Shown here piece by piece: positions 13,261-26,044 of a stretch of 64,000 nucleotides of DNA. This stretch comes from Aspidiotus rigidus (lineage: Eukaryota; Arthropoda; Insecta; Hemiptera; Diaspididae), in the NCBI GenBank assembly GCA_035079385.1, contig JAVHKY010000012.1:6476501-6540500 (forward strand). The letters run 5' to 3'. The stretch's first letter is position 1, and the number at the start of each line of letters is the position of its first letter. The notes beneath the pieces were generated by a model. The model was not told where the DNA came from. It searched no databases and saw only the letters and a list, made by a program, of their open reading frames with translations. A program made the position numbers and the translations under genes.

Positions 13261-13598
13261 TCGAGACTTCGGAAGGAATACAAGAAATTGCTCCATGTGT
13301 TGAAATCGGGAAAGTTTTTGGCTTTACCCTTCTGAACCTCCATTCTGCTAAAATTTCTGTGTCAAAGAGTGGGTTTCTGTTCATATTTCATTTATTCTAT
13401 CAATCAGAAGATACCCTGGAAGAATTTTTTAGGGATGGTATTTCACGTACCTATGACAGACAAGAGAATTGCAAAATACATATTCGATAATCCAAGACTG
13501 GAAACTTTTCCAAGTTGCGGCCTATAATAGTTTTGTACCTTCACTCATGTTCTGTTTTTTAACCATTTTTTTCTCTTTTTTTTCTGAATTATCAACAG

Positions 13599-13763
13599 AA
13601 AGTGAAGGGCTTGATGAGGAAAAGATCTGGCGCTGCTGCGCGCTTACAGCGAGCGTTATCAACAAAATCTCTACGTTCGGAGTCTCCGCCATCGCAGAAG
13701 ACGCCAACGTCCAGTCTAGAACAAAGAACATTCTTGATGGAAGCACCAGTCCAGTTTTCTACG
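13599..13763 (+). CDS. ARHGAP20/TAGAP-like RhoGAP, exon leading into the PH domain
   Basis: A 165-bp exon of 55 codons with acceptor TATCAACAG and donor GTGAGT, phase 0 at both ends. The peptide is basic and serine-rich (RKRSGAAARLQRALSTKSLR...) and ends with RTFLMEAPVQFST, the first beta strand of the PH domain that continues in the next exon. In ARHGAP20/TAGAP-type RhoGAPs the PH domain starts with a very similar stretch, which is recalled and not searched. An alternative frame is also open across the exon, but only this one joins in phase to both neighbours. Confidence 0.8.
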
Positions 13764-13890
13764 GTGAGTAGACGCTCTTAAATTTAATGAGAAACGACGA
13801 CGGGCACATTTTTTCTCATTTAACTACAATAAAAATTACGTGTATAAATAGATTGTAGTAATATTATTTTGCATTTTTTGTTCCTTATAG

Positions 13891-14108
13891 GGTGTTCAAA
13901 GCCAGGATCGTCACCTATTCTTGTTCAACGATTTACTGCTCATTGCGAAAGCTAGATCTGGTGGTAATTTCAAACTGAAAGAAAAGGTCAGAATATCGGA
14001 AATCTGGCTTACGAAATGTTGTCTGGAAGACGTCAGCGAATTAAACAGATCCGAGGATACGTCCTTTGTCATGGGATGGCCCACAACTAACGTCGTGGTT
14101 ACCTTCAG
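13891..14108 (+). CDS. ARHGAP20/TAGAP-like RhoGAP, PH-domain exon
   Basis: The exon has acceptor TTCCTTATAG and donor GTATTT, and its 218 bp end in phase 2. It encodes the core of a PH domain. GVQSQDRHLFLFNDLLLIAK has the 'RHLFLFNDLL' strand pair typical of Rho regulators. Later come FKLKEKVRISEIWLTKCCLE and SFVMGWPTTNVVVTFR. The combination of FLFNDLL, LKxKVR and GWPTTN is what I associate with the ARHGAP20/TAGAP family, which act on Rho GTPases at membranes. In that family a Ras-associating domain and then the RhoGAP catalytic domain follow. I found neither downstream in this window, so the next intron is very long or the exons lie beyond the window. The protein could instead be another PH-containing Rho regulator. 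Confidence 0.8.
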
Positions 14109-14137
14109 GTATTTATCATTTTATTGTTTTCTATCAT

Positions 14138-14170
14138 TCATTCATTCATTCATTCACTCATTCATTCATA
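14138..14170. repeat. (ATTC)n microsatellite
   Basis: CATTCATTCATTCATTCACT and onward, just after the PH exon donor site. Confidence 0.9.
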
Positions 14171-14174
14171 TTTT

Positions 14175-15778
14175 TTAATTATTTAAGATTCATTCAGGTT
14201 TCTGTATAATTATTATGTTTTGGGGCCAATGGAAAATTAGAACACGAGTTTATAATATGAGAATATTCTTCTATTCATTTAAGGCCATGGGCAGCCTTAC
14301 TGTTCGTGAATTGCATCTGTGGTACGGTACATTGTTGGCCTTTGTCAAGATGACATTTCTCGAATGTTTACAGCATTTCATGTAGTTCAATACGTTGGGG
14401 GAAGCATCTTATTCGAAATTTCGAGTTTTCTGGTCTCGGTTTCTAAATAAGAAATATCGAAAGAGAACGTAAGAGAATTTGTAGTTCGATTTCGATGTGT
14501 GTAGGTGCTTAAATAGGTAGCCGTTTATTTATTTTCTTATAAAAACTCGAGTACCCCACACTACAAATAATCGAGAGCATTGTGAGAGAGAGTTCGACGC
14601 GCTTTGCGCCAACGAGTTATCGTGGACGACGACACCCATGCACGATATTCCGCAAAATTGGTTTCAAGGTTAATTCGAGAACATCTAGATATTACACGCT
14701 CCCCGTTGATAGTAAAGATGACAACCTGTGCACTCATAAATATTACAATCGCTGTAGCATTGTATGCTGATTCTTATAATCGCGAAACAGCAATAATGAT
14801 ATGCGAAGAATGTTTTCGTATGCATGAATATACGTAGACCAGAAATGAACTTGCAGAAAGAAATATCTGTGCATTATGGAGGCAAAAAACGAATAGTCGA
14901 ACCGAGGACCGTATCGGAAAACGAAATAGCAAAATTTAGCTGCCCATACGAAATGAGGGTAGAGTAGATATACTGTGACATTAACAGATCGTATTTTCCA
15001 GGGCGTGTTCACGCTCGATAGTAAATTATGCGGTGATGGAGACTTTATTTTTGGGATTTATGTTAAAATTTATACTCGAAGAATTCCAGTCGTTCGAGAA
15101 ATTTTTGTTGTAGTTTTTCTGGTCCTGTGCTGCGTAACGGGGTTGTGACCATTCGAGTCATTTTGCTTGACTACATTTTTTTCTGGTCTAAAGTGGAGAA
15201 AATTTCGGCAGGAGAATTTTTGTGGTTTTTTTTTTCCATACCCTTCATCTGTTTCATGATTATATCTCGAATCGATTGCACTTCATATTTCGTATCCTAA
15301 TGGTCTCCATTGCCTTCCTCGCCTCCGTCACCTTCATCAGGGAACCTGTTTCATGGGGCCGTATTTGAGAATTTTTAACGTCCGTCGCGTCGTTCGTCCA
15401 GAACTTTCAATGTCTCCGATTTAAAGCCTTCTTGGTCAATTTACTGAATCCGTGTAAACCTAGCCACCTCCTTTCCCCAATGGGTTCGTCTATTGATCCC
15501 AATGACTTCGAACCATTGTGGAAAATCCATTAGAATTAAGGTAAAGAAAGACATGTAGAGTAGGCGTAGCCAAAGCACCTTGACTTTGTCGATTTCGGAG
15601 TTTCGGAGCTTAAAAAAAGTGTACAGGAGCGTCTTTTCGGAGCTAGTCTGTATTACCAATAACTAGGTTTAGGCTAACTAGTGAGTGTAAAGGGTTCAGA
15701 AATTCCCTACCATAGAAGATCTATACCTATTGGGAATTAGCGGGGAAAGGGGAAGAGTGACTTGAATTGACGCCACGC
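14175..15778. other. Probable intron; nothing recognised
   Basis: No splice-bounded exon continuing the RhoGAP frame was found. Confidence 0.5.
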
Positions 15779-16466
15779 CAGGGTGTCTACCGGTCAAAGT
15801 CAAGTAAATCAAGTAAAAGTCAAGTATTTGATAAAAGGTCAAGTAAACAAGTAAAAGTCAAGTATTATCATTAACGGTCAAGTAAAAATGACAAAAAATT
15901 TTGAAAACAAAAATTAGGATACCGTTTCAAGTTTTACAACGGCGAGCGAGGAACCCGCAAGATCCGTATTCCACTACGGAAGGTCTTTCAGAAAGTAGAA
16001 ATATAAAAAATTCGATCATAGGGTATAGCTCGAGAGTGGCCTTTTTTTCAAGTCCCCCTCCTATCATACATTTCAAAATTATTCCAAGTCCCTCTCCTAT
16101 CATACGATAGCTCGAAAGTGGGAATTTTTCCAAGTCCCCCACCCCCGTGACTTCGTCAACCTCGGACCGCACGCACCTGCGCTCGCGCTCGTGGACACGA
16201 AAATTTTCTGAAGTACCCCAACAAAATTTTTCCAAGTCCCCCCCTCCTCGTGTCCCCGTGACGTCATCAACCTTCGACCGCTCGTGCGACGAAAATTTTC
16301 TGAAAATACCCCCAACAAGAGGAATAGCGGGTTCTCCGCTAAAAAAATAAAAAACAGTATTTTTAGCCAGTTTGACTTTTTTTTCTTGCTTGTTGACTCG
16401 CTTACTTTGAAAAAAAGTCAAGTAAAAGTCAAGTATTTTCAAAATTTCCTTTCAGTAGACACCCTG
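15779..16466. mobile_element. hAT-like non-autonomous transposon
   Basis: The ends are inverted repeats. The left starts CAGGGTGTCTACCGG and the right ends CAGTAGACACCCTG. Both are followed inward by clustered copies of GTCAAGTAAA/AAGTCAAGTATT in opposite orientation, a subterminal pattern usual for hAT elements. CAGGG termini fit that superfamily. I could not see a convincing 8-bp target duplication (flanks CGCCACGC and CACGTTCT), so superfamily placement is inferred. No transposase is encoded. The long minus-strand frame at 15927-16442 runs through the embedded repeat and resembles nothing known. Confidence 0.7.
15990..16345 (-). repeat. Dispersed hairpin/CRE-type repeat, copy 2, inside the hAT-like element
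   Basis: Read on the minus strand it starts TTAGCGGAGAACCCGCTATT, then TTGTTGGGGGTATTTTCAGA, then GGTTGATGACGTCACGG, then several 'GAGGGGGGACTTGGAAAAAT' blocks separated by 'TATGATAGGAG'. This is the block order of the copies at 60-330 and 57520-57900. It contains TGACGTCA at 16259. Confidence 0.8.
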
Positions 16467-19400
16467 CACGTTCTTCAGAGGGTTTGACTTTTACCTATTT
16501 AGGGATTACCCTGAAGACGTCATAAGACATTCTCGGTGTATGGAATTGGTGTCAGTGGGAGAGCGGGGGGGGGGGTAATCATCTAATCTCTGAACAAATA
16601 TAGCAATATGAAGAAGACTCGTATGTTTGATTAATTATTTCTGTTCCACCTTTATTGTGTATCAGAAACCCCTCCTCCCTCTGTGGTTTGATCTATGGTC
16701 CTCATGTTGTTTATTCTAAGAATAATTTCGGGAATATATCCCCTGCATACACTGCCGGCTGCGCTTCCAAGAACCTCCTGCACTTCCAGTATAACTTCTG
16801 TCTGTATACTTTTGGCGCCAAGATAGACGGTTGTAAAATTATTCTGGTTTGACCCAGACATCTTCCGAGCAGAGTACGACTATGGTCTGTAAAAATTCGA
16901 TTTTTCGCAAGATCGAAGCACTCATTAGTTACCTCCCTCACTCATTCCTCCGGAACAAAAACGACAATAAACAAGTCTCGCAACACCCCTAATTTTACGA
17001 CGAGGTATTCGCCTGTTTTTCTTTTCTCAAGCTGCATTCTATCTAATCAGTTTATAAATTACAATTGTTTGCGAATGTTTCTTGAAACCAGATATAGCGG
17101 GTGTCGTAGTACGAGCGAACAGCACGATAACAGGTTCGACATGTACCCGTTGCCCAATTCGTTCGATTTCGGAGAAGACACGATATCGTGAAAATGTTAA
17201 CAAACGTATAAATTTAATTTTGGTCCTCGTATTATATTTAAAATAGACTCGATCGTAACGTGTGTACGGAGATGGCAGATAGGAGGGCATGAAAACTCGG
17301 TTCATATATATCCATGAGCTCATAATGTACGAGAAAATGGGCGTATGTATATTATGGCTTGTATTCGCGCGTATACAAGACGGTATTTTTAATTTGATGG
17401 CTGGGCGAAGGAGATAAATATCGGCGAATAGTACTTGTGGGAGCGCATGTGTGTGTAAAACAGTGGCTCGACTGGAATTTTTAGCACAAAGAGTTGTTTC
17501 CATCATCGTCTCCTTTACGCGGTGATGAATGATTATCGTCCCTTGAAGAGGACTGGGGTTAAAATATGTGTAAACGTAAAACAAAAGCGTGCATTACTCG
17601 TACTAGCGGGTGGTGCTTTTAAGAATTTCGGTCAGCGTACTCCGACGTTACGAAATTAGTCCGGAATAGGTTACGATCCTGATAATAGTCGTCAATTTCC
17701 TAGAGGGTAGCGACTTCGGTCAGTAGGTGGTCCACTATTCAGGAACAGATAAGAGGCTGTTACTGTTATCGATGAAGTCTGACGTGTATATGTGTGTCTG
17801 GGTGGACGAGTACGTCGCGAATTTCTCGTATGCGAGGAGAGTTTTGAAAAAAATTATGACGCGGCCACATACGGTCGTGTAATAGTATCCGTAAAGACGA
17901 AATGCACAAGGAATCTAGTCCCGACCCGACGTTTCCAAGAAAATAACTGTTGAGGGCTTTGGCCGATTTCGAGTCTCGCTAAGTAAAGTGTCTCGTGTCA
18001 GAGCATGGTAAGATAGTTCGTATATTAAAATGGAGTAGTTTTTCTCCCGAGTCGTGGTATTCATTCCGCCCGTGGATTCTGTTTTAAGAATTATTGACGA
18101 CGCTGTTTTATAAGATTATCGAATTATATTCGGTCGACCATACTTTGGGTATACACTTGGTCAAGGAGTAAATTGTTGTTCTCGTTATATTTGTCACTCG
18201 GCGATTATTACGCCGGTTTTGGTTTCCTTAATTCGATTATCTTTGTCTGGGTTTCAACCTGGTATTTATGGGGTCGCGAGATTCTCATTTTGAAATGTAG
18301 GTCTTATAGCGAGTTTTCGTCGAGCGTGTGTTCGGCTGAAAAGTGTGGTCAGTCCATTACATAAGGTGGATATTGGGACAGCAGCTTCCGCTGTGCGCGC
18401 TCGTCGTCTTTCGTGAAAAAGATTGATCGTAGGTACGTCGCCGAGATTTTTCATTAATTTTGTTTCCGTCGAGAAAAACAATAATTTATCATATTCACTG
18501 CTCGAATTGTTGTTATAGTGTTTGTTAATTTTGTTTTCTCATCCCTTCTTCCCGTCTGGTTACTTTGTCTGGTTTCTACTTTTTTTTTTATCTTGTCAAC
18601 GAGTAAATTTGTTCGAATTCGTCAATTTTAATCCGATTGTGCATCGTAGTCGTGAAGATGCGTATTATTTTTTTTTCCTTCGATCTTGGCTCGTTAGATC
18701 GTTTAGCGAGGCGTGCTGGTTTTCACGAGCGTGCAGCGTGAGAAGAGGGTCTTCCAAGAGGAAAATCTTGTTGTGTTTACAACGTCGACTTATAGAATGA
18801 TAAGGGTTTGAAAGGTTGATGAGTGGTATTGATAGACGGTGGACGCGATCATGCCAAGGTGGAGTGACGAATAGCGTACTTACAAGCTGTCTACATCCGA
18901 GAAGGAAAAAAAAACAAAACAGAAACAATTCCACGAATAGTAAAGAGCGTCAGCGAATGGATGCAATCAATCTTATCGTGGTCGCTTATTTGCATGCGAA
19001 TCTTCAACTTTTCGTTCCAGCGCGTGTATTTCACGATTTAAAAATAAATTTCCTGTTATACCTTCTTTCTCACCGACGGGACTAGAGAAAAAGAACTCGG
19101 GAGACTTCGATGTAACAAAATTTCGATTACGTCGTCACACCTTCATCTGATATACCCTACTCGTAAATATGAGAATGAACTCTGTGAGCTGAGAAACCGG
19201 TTTGATTCTTATTTCGTCCAGAATGATACTTTAATGCGCCTTCGTATGTATTTGAAAATAGTGCTGAAACGTTAAAGAGAAGAAAAACAAAATAGAAACT
19301 CGTGTCAAATTGTCAGATTTTGTTTCTACGAATTTTGTGCGAAAATATGATTAGAAGTTCTCTGTGGAGAACATTTGTATTTCTTTCCTGCTAGGAATTG

Positions 19401-19533
19401 GGTACTGGAACACCTACTATGAAAAAAAATTGTCGCACAGGTGGATCTCCCAGTTAGACATCTTTCCTATAGAAAGTCTCTCCTTAGGTAAACTTTGCAA
19501 CTAATTTTCACTCTCAGCGTATTACCTTCGTAT
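16467..19533. other. No gene recognised
   Basis: The longest frame is a 181-codon minus-strand one (17039-17584). It has a tyrosine-, isoleucine- and arginine-rich composition, no domain that I recognise and no splice support. A 5' regulatory region is possible around 17700-18950 but nothing specific supports it. Confidence 0.5.
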
Positions 19534-20860
19534 GTATTATTCGTGTCTGTTTAGACAATGAGAAAGAAAAGAAATCGAAAACCTTTCCTAGAATTTGAAA
19601 GTAGATTAGATTTTATCGCTAATTTTCGAAGCGCCCATCCACTTTAGCCCAGTTTGTAAGCCATGGGTGGTGATTAAGGTCTCGCACTTTTTTTTTTTTT
19701 TTTGTATAAAAGGTGAGAAAAGTCATTCATTGAGTGAGGAAAGCTTCCCAGGGTTTGATGAGAATTAAGGATAAATCTTGTAAAAGTATGACCACATAGA
19801 GATAATCGAAGAGAAATTGGTATTTATGGGGTAACGAGATATACAATGAGAGAAATTGCAGTGTCACGGGGAAGAAAGCCTCCTCACCTTCGGTCCCACT
19901 GTACTGAGGGATTGAAAAGTGGAATTCGAAAGACGAGAATAAAGTATAGTGATGAGATTTTCCTCTAATTTTCGGTGTTGCGTCAGTCTTTCGAAGAGAA
20001 AGTTTGTTCGGAAGCCTTCGTTGTTGAGAGTGACGTTATTTAGGGTGAAAGAGTGCTCGAATTCGAGAGGATGAGAAGCGATAAGTAAGAGAAGGAGCTT
20101 TCACTTGAGCTATCAATGATCGATAAGTCCGGCTTTTGTATTCATCAATACAGTCAGCGCATTCAAGTCTGTAGCCACTGCTTCTATTCCATTTTTGTGA
20201 AGGACGTATTATTCCTGTCTGTTTAGACAATGAGAAAGAAAAGAAATCGAAAATCTTTCCTAGAATTTGAAAGTAGATTAGATTTTATCGCTAATTTTTG
20301 GAAGCGCCCACCCACTTTAGCCCAGTTGGTAAGCCATGGGTGGTGATTAAGGTCTCGCACTTTTTTCTTTTTTTTTCTATAAAAGGTAAGAAAAGTCATT
20401 CATTGAGTGAGGAAAGCTTCCCAGGGTTTGATGAGAAATAAGGATAAATCTTGTAAAAGTACGACCACATAGAGATAATCGAAGAGAAATTGGTATTTAT
20501 GGGGTAACGAGATGTACAATGAGAGAAATTGCAGTGTCGCGGAGAGAAAGCCTCCTCACCTTTGGTTACACTGTACTGAGGGATTGAAAAGTGGAATTCG
20601 AAAGACGAGAATAAAGTATAGTTGAGATCTTTCTCTAATTTTCGGAGTTGCGTCAGTCTTTCGAAGAGAAAGTTTGTTCGGAAGCCTTCGTTGTTGAGAG
20701 TGACGTTATTTAGGGTGGAAGAGTGCTCGAATTCGAGAGGATGAGAAGCGATAAATAAGAGAAAGAGCCAATGATCGATAAGTCCGGCTTTTGTATTCAT
20801 CATTACAGTCAGCGCATTCAAGTCTGTAGCCACTGCTTCTATTCCATTTTTGTGAAGGAC
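19534..20860. repeat. Direct tandem duplication, about 0.67-kb unit, two copies
   Basis: Copy 1 is 19534-20205 and copy 2 is 20206-20860. Both start GTATTATTC(G/C)TGTCTGTTT and end CCATTTTTGTGAAGGAC, and they match almost base for base. Copy 2 lacks a short piece near 20770 that in copy 1 includes CTTTCACTTGAGCTATC. The minus-strand frames (for example 20396-20833, 145 codons) do not resemble a known protein. Confidence 0.92.
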
Positions 20861-21480
20861 TTTTTGCGTTGGAGAGGGAGCGAGCGTATAGTCGATGGTG
20901 AATAGAAAGCAACTCGAAGATTGACTCTTGCGATGATGGGTGAGAGGCTTCTTTGAGGAAGGGTAAACGAACGAACTTCAGTTTGAATGGTCCTTCGTTT
21001 ACTGTATTCTTCGTCCTATTGTTGTTTTACTCGTGGTGGTTTTTATTGTTTCAATCTCCTCAATAAAGTTGGTATGGCTGAGAAGAATAGATAGTAGCCT
21101 CTTGATCACAAATAGTTTTTTTAAAAAAGAAACAATTTTCTGTAATACTTCCACAATGATGTTATTACACGACTTTCAGTAAAATTTAACGAGAAATTCG
21201 ATGCCGTTGTCAGAATTGTCAGAATTTTCTTTGGACCTTACTGGAGCGGGATGTACAGCCTATTTTTCCCATCATGCATCTGTGGAGAAAGAAGTGTGTC
21301 CTCTGTAAGCTGCAGAAAGACTTTCTTGTCACCTTTCAACTAACGCATCATTTATGCAGTCAAAAATAACCCGACCCTCAAAATCAGTCAAAAATAACCC
21401 GACCCTCAAAATTCCAGCCAGATTCGTTTCCTACTCAGAACTGAAAAAAAAACAAGGAGTTTTACGCTTTTGGTAGGTTT
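20861..21480. other. No gene recognised
   Basis: Ordinary AT-rich sequence, with a 20-bp direct repeat around 21362-21410 (AAAATAACCCGACCCTCAAA twice). Confidence 0.55.
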
Positions 21481-22970
21481 TTGGGCTGGAGCCGAGCTAC
21501 GTACCAAAATTTGCGGGACTTTTATTGCTCCGGAATACAAAGTATTTTATGATTGCATCGAAATTAGAGGGACTAATGTAATTAAAATTTGAAGGACTCC
21601 TGACGCTCAGAGCTTATGAATTGAATTGAAATTAGTGGGACTGAATCATCAAAATTTGGAGGACTTTTGGTGCTCCAAAATGCGAGGTACTTTATAGATC
21701 ACATCAAAATTAAAAGGACGGTATGGTAAAAATTTAAAGGCCTTTCTAGATTTGAAATGCGAGGTACCTTCTAGATAACAACAAAATTTGGAGGACTTTT
21801 GGTGCACCAGAATGAGAGGTACTTTATAGATCACATCAAAATTAAAGGAACGGTATCATCGAAATTTGAGGGCCTTTCCAGATTCGAAATGCGAGGTACC
21901 TTGTAGATTACAGCGAAATTAAAGAGACTGCCTCATCGAAATTTGGAGGACTTTTGGTGCACCAAGATGTGAGGTACCTTATGGATCACCTCAAAATTAA
22001 AGGGACTGTATCATCGAAATTTAAGGGTCTTTCTAGATTTGAAATGCGAGGTACCTTATAGATTACATCGAAATTAAAGGGACTGTAACATCGAAATTTG
22101 GAGGACTTTTGGTCCACCAAAATACGAGGTACTTAAAATTAAAGTCATAAAAATTTGAGGATTTTTCTAGATCCAAAATGCGGGGTACCTTATAGATTAC
22201 TTGAAGATGTAAGGGACTGATGTTATCGAAATTTGAGGGACTTTCGATGATCCGAAATGAGTACTGCTGGACTTGGAAAGATTTAGTGATGGCGAGGTCT
22301 GACCGGACACTAGAACTTTAGGGAGAGCAAAACTTGTGAAATTGAATTTTTTTCGAAGTTCTGATGAACTCTTTCTATTCTGAGTATGAGGTAAGTTGAG
22401 AATATTGAGCCTTCTCTATGAGTCGCGGTGCTACCGCAACTTCTCATCCCTGAGTAAGAACCTGTAAGTTTTTACATAGAAATTGGGAAAACTAATGGCA
22501 TCAAAATTTGAAGGACTCCTGACTATCCGAGTTGCGAGGTATCTTATGAATTACATCTAAATTAGTGGGGCTGTATCATCAAAATTTAGAGGACTTTTGG
22601 TGTACCAAAATGTAAAGTACCTTATAGATCACATAAGAATTTAAGGGACTCATGTTATGAAAATTAGAAGGACTTTGCGAGGTAGTTTATGGATTACATC
22701 GAAAAGAGAGGGACTATATTATCGAAATTCGAGGAAAATTCAGTGAACTAAACCCATCGTGTCATCAAAATTTGGGAGATTTCCTAGATCCAAAATGCTA
22801 GCTACCTTATAGATTGCATCAAAATTTAAAGGAGTGCTGGTATCAAAATTTGAGAGACTTTTGATGATCCGAAATGCGAGGTACCTTATGGATTTCATTC
22901 ACAAGGAAGGGAATATTTCAACAAAATTCGATGGACTTTCATTGCGCCAAATTTTAGTTTTCTCATTCTT
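21480..22970. repeat. Degenerate minisatellite, about 80-90-bp unit
   Basis: More than a dozen units carry, in order, AAATTTGGAGGACTTTTGGT, GCACCAAAATGCGAGGTACC, TTATAGATCACATCAAAATT and AAAGGGACTGTATCATCG. There is some alternation between 'GGTGCACC' and 'CTAGATTTG' variants, which suggests a higher-order pair. A short non-repeat block sits around 22260-22470. Confidence 0.85.
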
Positions 22971-23555
22971 TTAACAAAAAGTGGGTAGGTTGGCTTATCG
23001 CCTCCCTAGTACCTAAAGAAATAGCTGGCTTTGCTCTGTATCAGGGACAAATAGTTGCGGAAGATCTGCGACTCGGGACGTATCCGTGTCTGTATGTTGT
23101 TCGTATAACTCGGTTTCTCTCTCTCTCCCCCTCTCCCTCCATACAGTTTAAGAGGGCCTTAATGGGTAGGGTGGTTTGTGCGCGGTTTATTGGTCTAGGC
23201 TCATCAATTAAATAGAAAAAAAAACAAATGCAACTTGGGATTGCTTCGATCAGTACACAAAATACTGGGCGTAAGAACGTCTGGCGAAATGAACTTCGTC
23301 TTCTAAAATTCTTGATTAGTTCTCTAGATACTTCAGCAAAGTGGGTTTTTTTCCTTACTCGGACCACGAAGAGCCAAGTTGGGCTTTAAAAAGATCTCAA
23401 TAGTACAATTCCGCTTTATTAGTTAGTTTACAAGAGTACTTTCGTGTGTTATCCCATCATCAGCGACAAGGCCTTATTGGCTACCAACTTTTGGTGTCAT
23501 TCTATTGGTTGGTTCTTGTCTTTCTGTCTCATCCAATCACCAAGCCAAAAAACAA
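22971..23555. other. No gene recognised
   Basis: Contains a (CT)n stretch near 23115-23140 and no supported exon. Confidence 0.5.
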
Positions 23556-23559
23556 TCAA

Positions 23560-23800
23560 CTTCAGGTCGATAAAAACATTTGGAGAAATCAAGCCTGATC
23601 GACGTTAATTTGAAGTCGACCAGCATACATTATTCCCGAATGACTGAAAGTCGTCTCGACTTGAAATCGACGCAACAGAACCGCCGATTTTCGGTTTATG
23701 AAAAAATTTGTGAAAGTCGACTCGAAATCGATCTAAAATTGACGTGACAAATAAAGTGAAATTTAGTCGATATTTGACAACCACAAAACTTCGGAAGAAG
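23560..23800. repeat. GTCGA satellite fragment
   Basis: Contains AACTTCAGGTCGATAAAAAC, TTTGAAGTCGACCAGCATAC and GACTTGAAATCGACGCAACA, the same block order as the intronic satellite at 11540-13260. Confidence 0.8.
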
Positions 23801-26040
23801 TGAATTCCCGTCGACTGTAGGAGAGGGAAGAAGTGTGTGAATTTAAAATTACGATTTTACAGTATTAGTAGATCTGAAAATCCAAAGATCTTTATTTGTT
23901 ACAATTATTATCTTCCACAATACCTTCTCCCTTCAAAAATACTGTAGGTCCATTAATGCACGAATTAAATGCGAGAAAATACTTCGTACCCATCAAGAGA
24001 CCCTACATCTAACCACGTATCAAATGATATCAATACTTTCTTTTTTTTTTTCTTTCTTTTTTTTTGTTTCATTCCCTGAACGTGACAGCTGTAAATCTGT
24101 AGAAATGTTTAAGAATGAATAATTCCGACGTAGGTGCCCGAAATTCTTTGAACTCGTATTCATCCCAGATTCGAAATTTCTATCGAACGACGAGACAACA
24201 GGGAGTGTGTAGAATTATACCGTTATATTTAAAGTACTAAAGGCCATAATGTATGCCATACCTCTCTACGTACTGGTGCGGCGCAGGAAAGAGTTTATTA
24301 ATTTATTAATACAGCGCACAGACACGCACGCACGCATCGGCATAGGTTACCGGAATTCAGTCATTTTCCACAACCGAGTGTACACATTGACCTAATCAAA
24401 TTAGGTTCGTCTGTCGTTTAAAACCACGTAAACCAGTTGATCACAAGATTTTTTCGTCTACCATCAATTTCCGGCTTGATCGAGTGGAATATCAAGTCAA
24501 CCCCCTGTCAAGTGTCTTCCTTCCCTTCGTCGCGCGTGCACCTTTCTTTTCATTCATCTCATCATTTTCGAGCGAAGACGACACAGAGAGAAGTAATTAA
24601 ATCGAGAATTGATATTCGCGGCGTGAAATTATAATTCGTAATTAGTCGGAGAGCCCGGAGATTGCTTCGAAAGGATAGGTGTGACGATTGGAAACGATTA
24701 CGAGACCGCAGCGCGCGCGAAGCTGTGAACATCTGAAAAGCGAATAACGGTTCCAGACGTTTGTCTCTCTCGCACCACCTTTTAATGCACTTGACTGAAT
24801 TCACACCGTGAGCGAGCTTTGATACCGGTGTATTTTCTCTCTAATTTCTCGAAGAACAACGGTATTTCGTGTGTAGTCGCTTAAACCAAAAAGGTTTTCG
24901 TAGTAATTGTGAAGAAGAGTTTTGTTGTCGTCGTATTCGCGGAAGTTACGCAGCTCGACAACGACGCGTCGTGCGGTCGAATCGCGAGCGCGTGGGCAAG
25001 GTCAAGTTCGCTCAGATATTGCGAGAGGAGAATGCGCCTAGCCGCGCGTGCATTCGTAATTGAAGAACGAGAATCTCACCTTAATAAATTATCTCGAGCA
25101 TGATTTAAGTGTATCTCTGCGTACGAACTTCGTAAAATCCTGTTCCTTATATTATACTTCCTCGAACGCAGTATAAACGAAATAAAAAGTGAAAATGAAA
25201 TATTATTTCGTTTCGGGGGCAATAAAAACGGAAGTGGTTGCACATAAAAAAAAATGTATTCTATATCGCCAGGCTCTAGCTACACCAATTTTGCGGATTA
25301 TTCGAGCATCGCTTTTGTTGATAGTCTTGGAAGTGTGCTCGCTCAACTAACGCAATCAGCACGGCTATATCCAATAAATGTATTTCACAGTGGCTGACGG
25401 TAGTTGGGGAGAAATGAAAAAAAAAAAAAAAGAAAGAGAGGCGAGAATTTTGTTCGTGCAATGTGTGTGCATTTCGTCGTATTTGATTCGACAAGTGTGG
25501 CATCCGCTGAAAGCAATCTTTGGAACCAGCGGATATGCTGCTGTGTATATTGTTCCGGTAGGATGTGTCAATTAACCGAATTACAATACACGGTGTATGT
25601 ACAATACTTTTACATCCCTCGCAATATGAAGGTCCCCTTTCGTTATCATTTTTACTAAACTTGCATTAATTAGGACCGTATGTACACTAATTGAGAGATC
25701 GATGAAAGATCCAGTTTGGGTGAGCTGAAGGCGGGTTCAAGGTTTTGGTCAGTTCTAATAGAAAGATCTTCGAACTTTTTACATGTTTCATGTCTCTCCT
25801 GATATTTCTTAAATTCTACCCTCTAATTCTGAAATTTGAGAGTTGACACCAATTCCGCGACTTACCCTTCCACAAGGAGCCTGAAAATCCACGAGTTGAA
25901 TCCTAGTCCCTAATTCCAGAATTTGCGAGTTCACACCCTGTCCTCTTATAATCTTGTATACTTTTAATTTTTTCCATTTTGGTTCCGATGACGTTGTGGC
26001 ACATCATGATTGATAAATAAAGGTACAGACAAATAAATGT
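23801..26040. other. No gene recognised
   Basis: The G+C is higher than its surroundings near 24500-25080, with several CG-rich runs. This could mark a promoter or 5' exon, but I find no start codon with splice support. Confidence 0.45.
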
Positions 26041-26044
26041 AGAT

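Noticed and set aside
15927..16442. 171-codon minus-strand frame
   Set aside because: It runs through the dispersed hairpin/CRE repeat and the hAT-like subterminal motifs; the peptide only reflects these repeats.
17039..17584. 181-codon minus-strand frame, the second longest continuous frame not assigned to a transposon
   Set aside because: Composition and lack of any motif look like chance openness; no splice sites or promoter support it.
20396..20833. 145-codon minus-strand frame in the tandem duplication
   Set aside because: The equivalent frame is broken in the other copy and no domain is visible.
24320..24340. CGCACGCACGCA run as a possible telomere- or CRISPR-like repeat
   Set aside because: A very short dinucleotide/tetranucleotide run only; no spacer structure.
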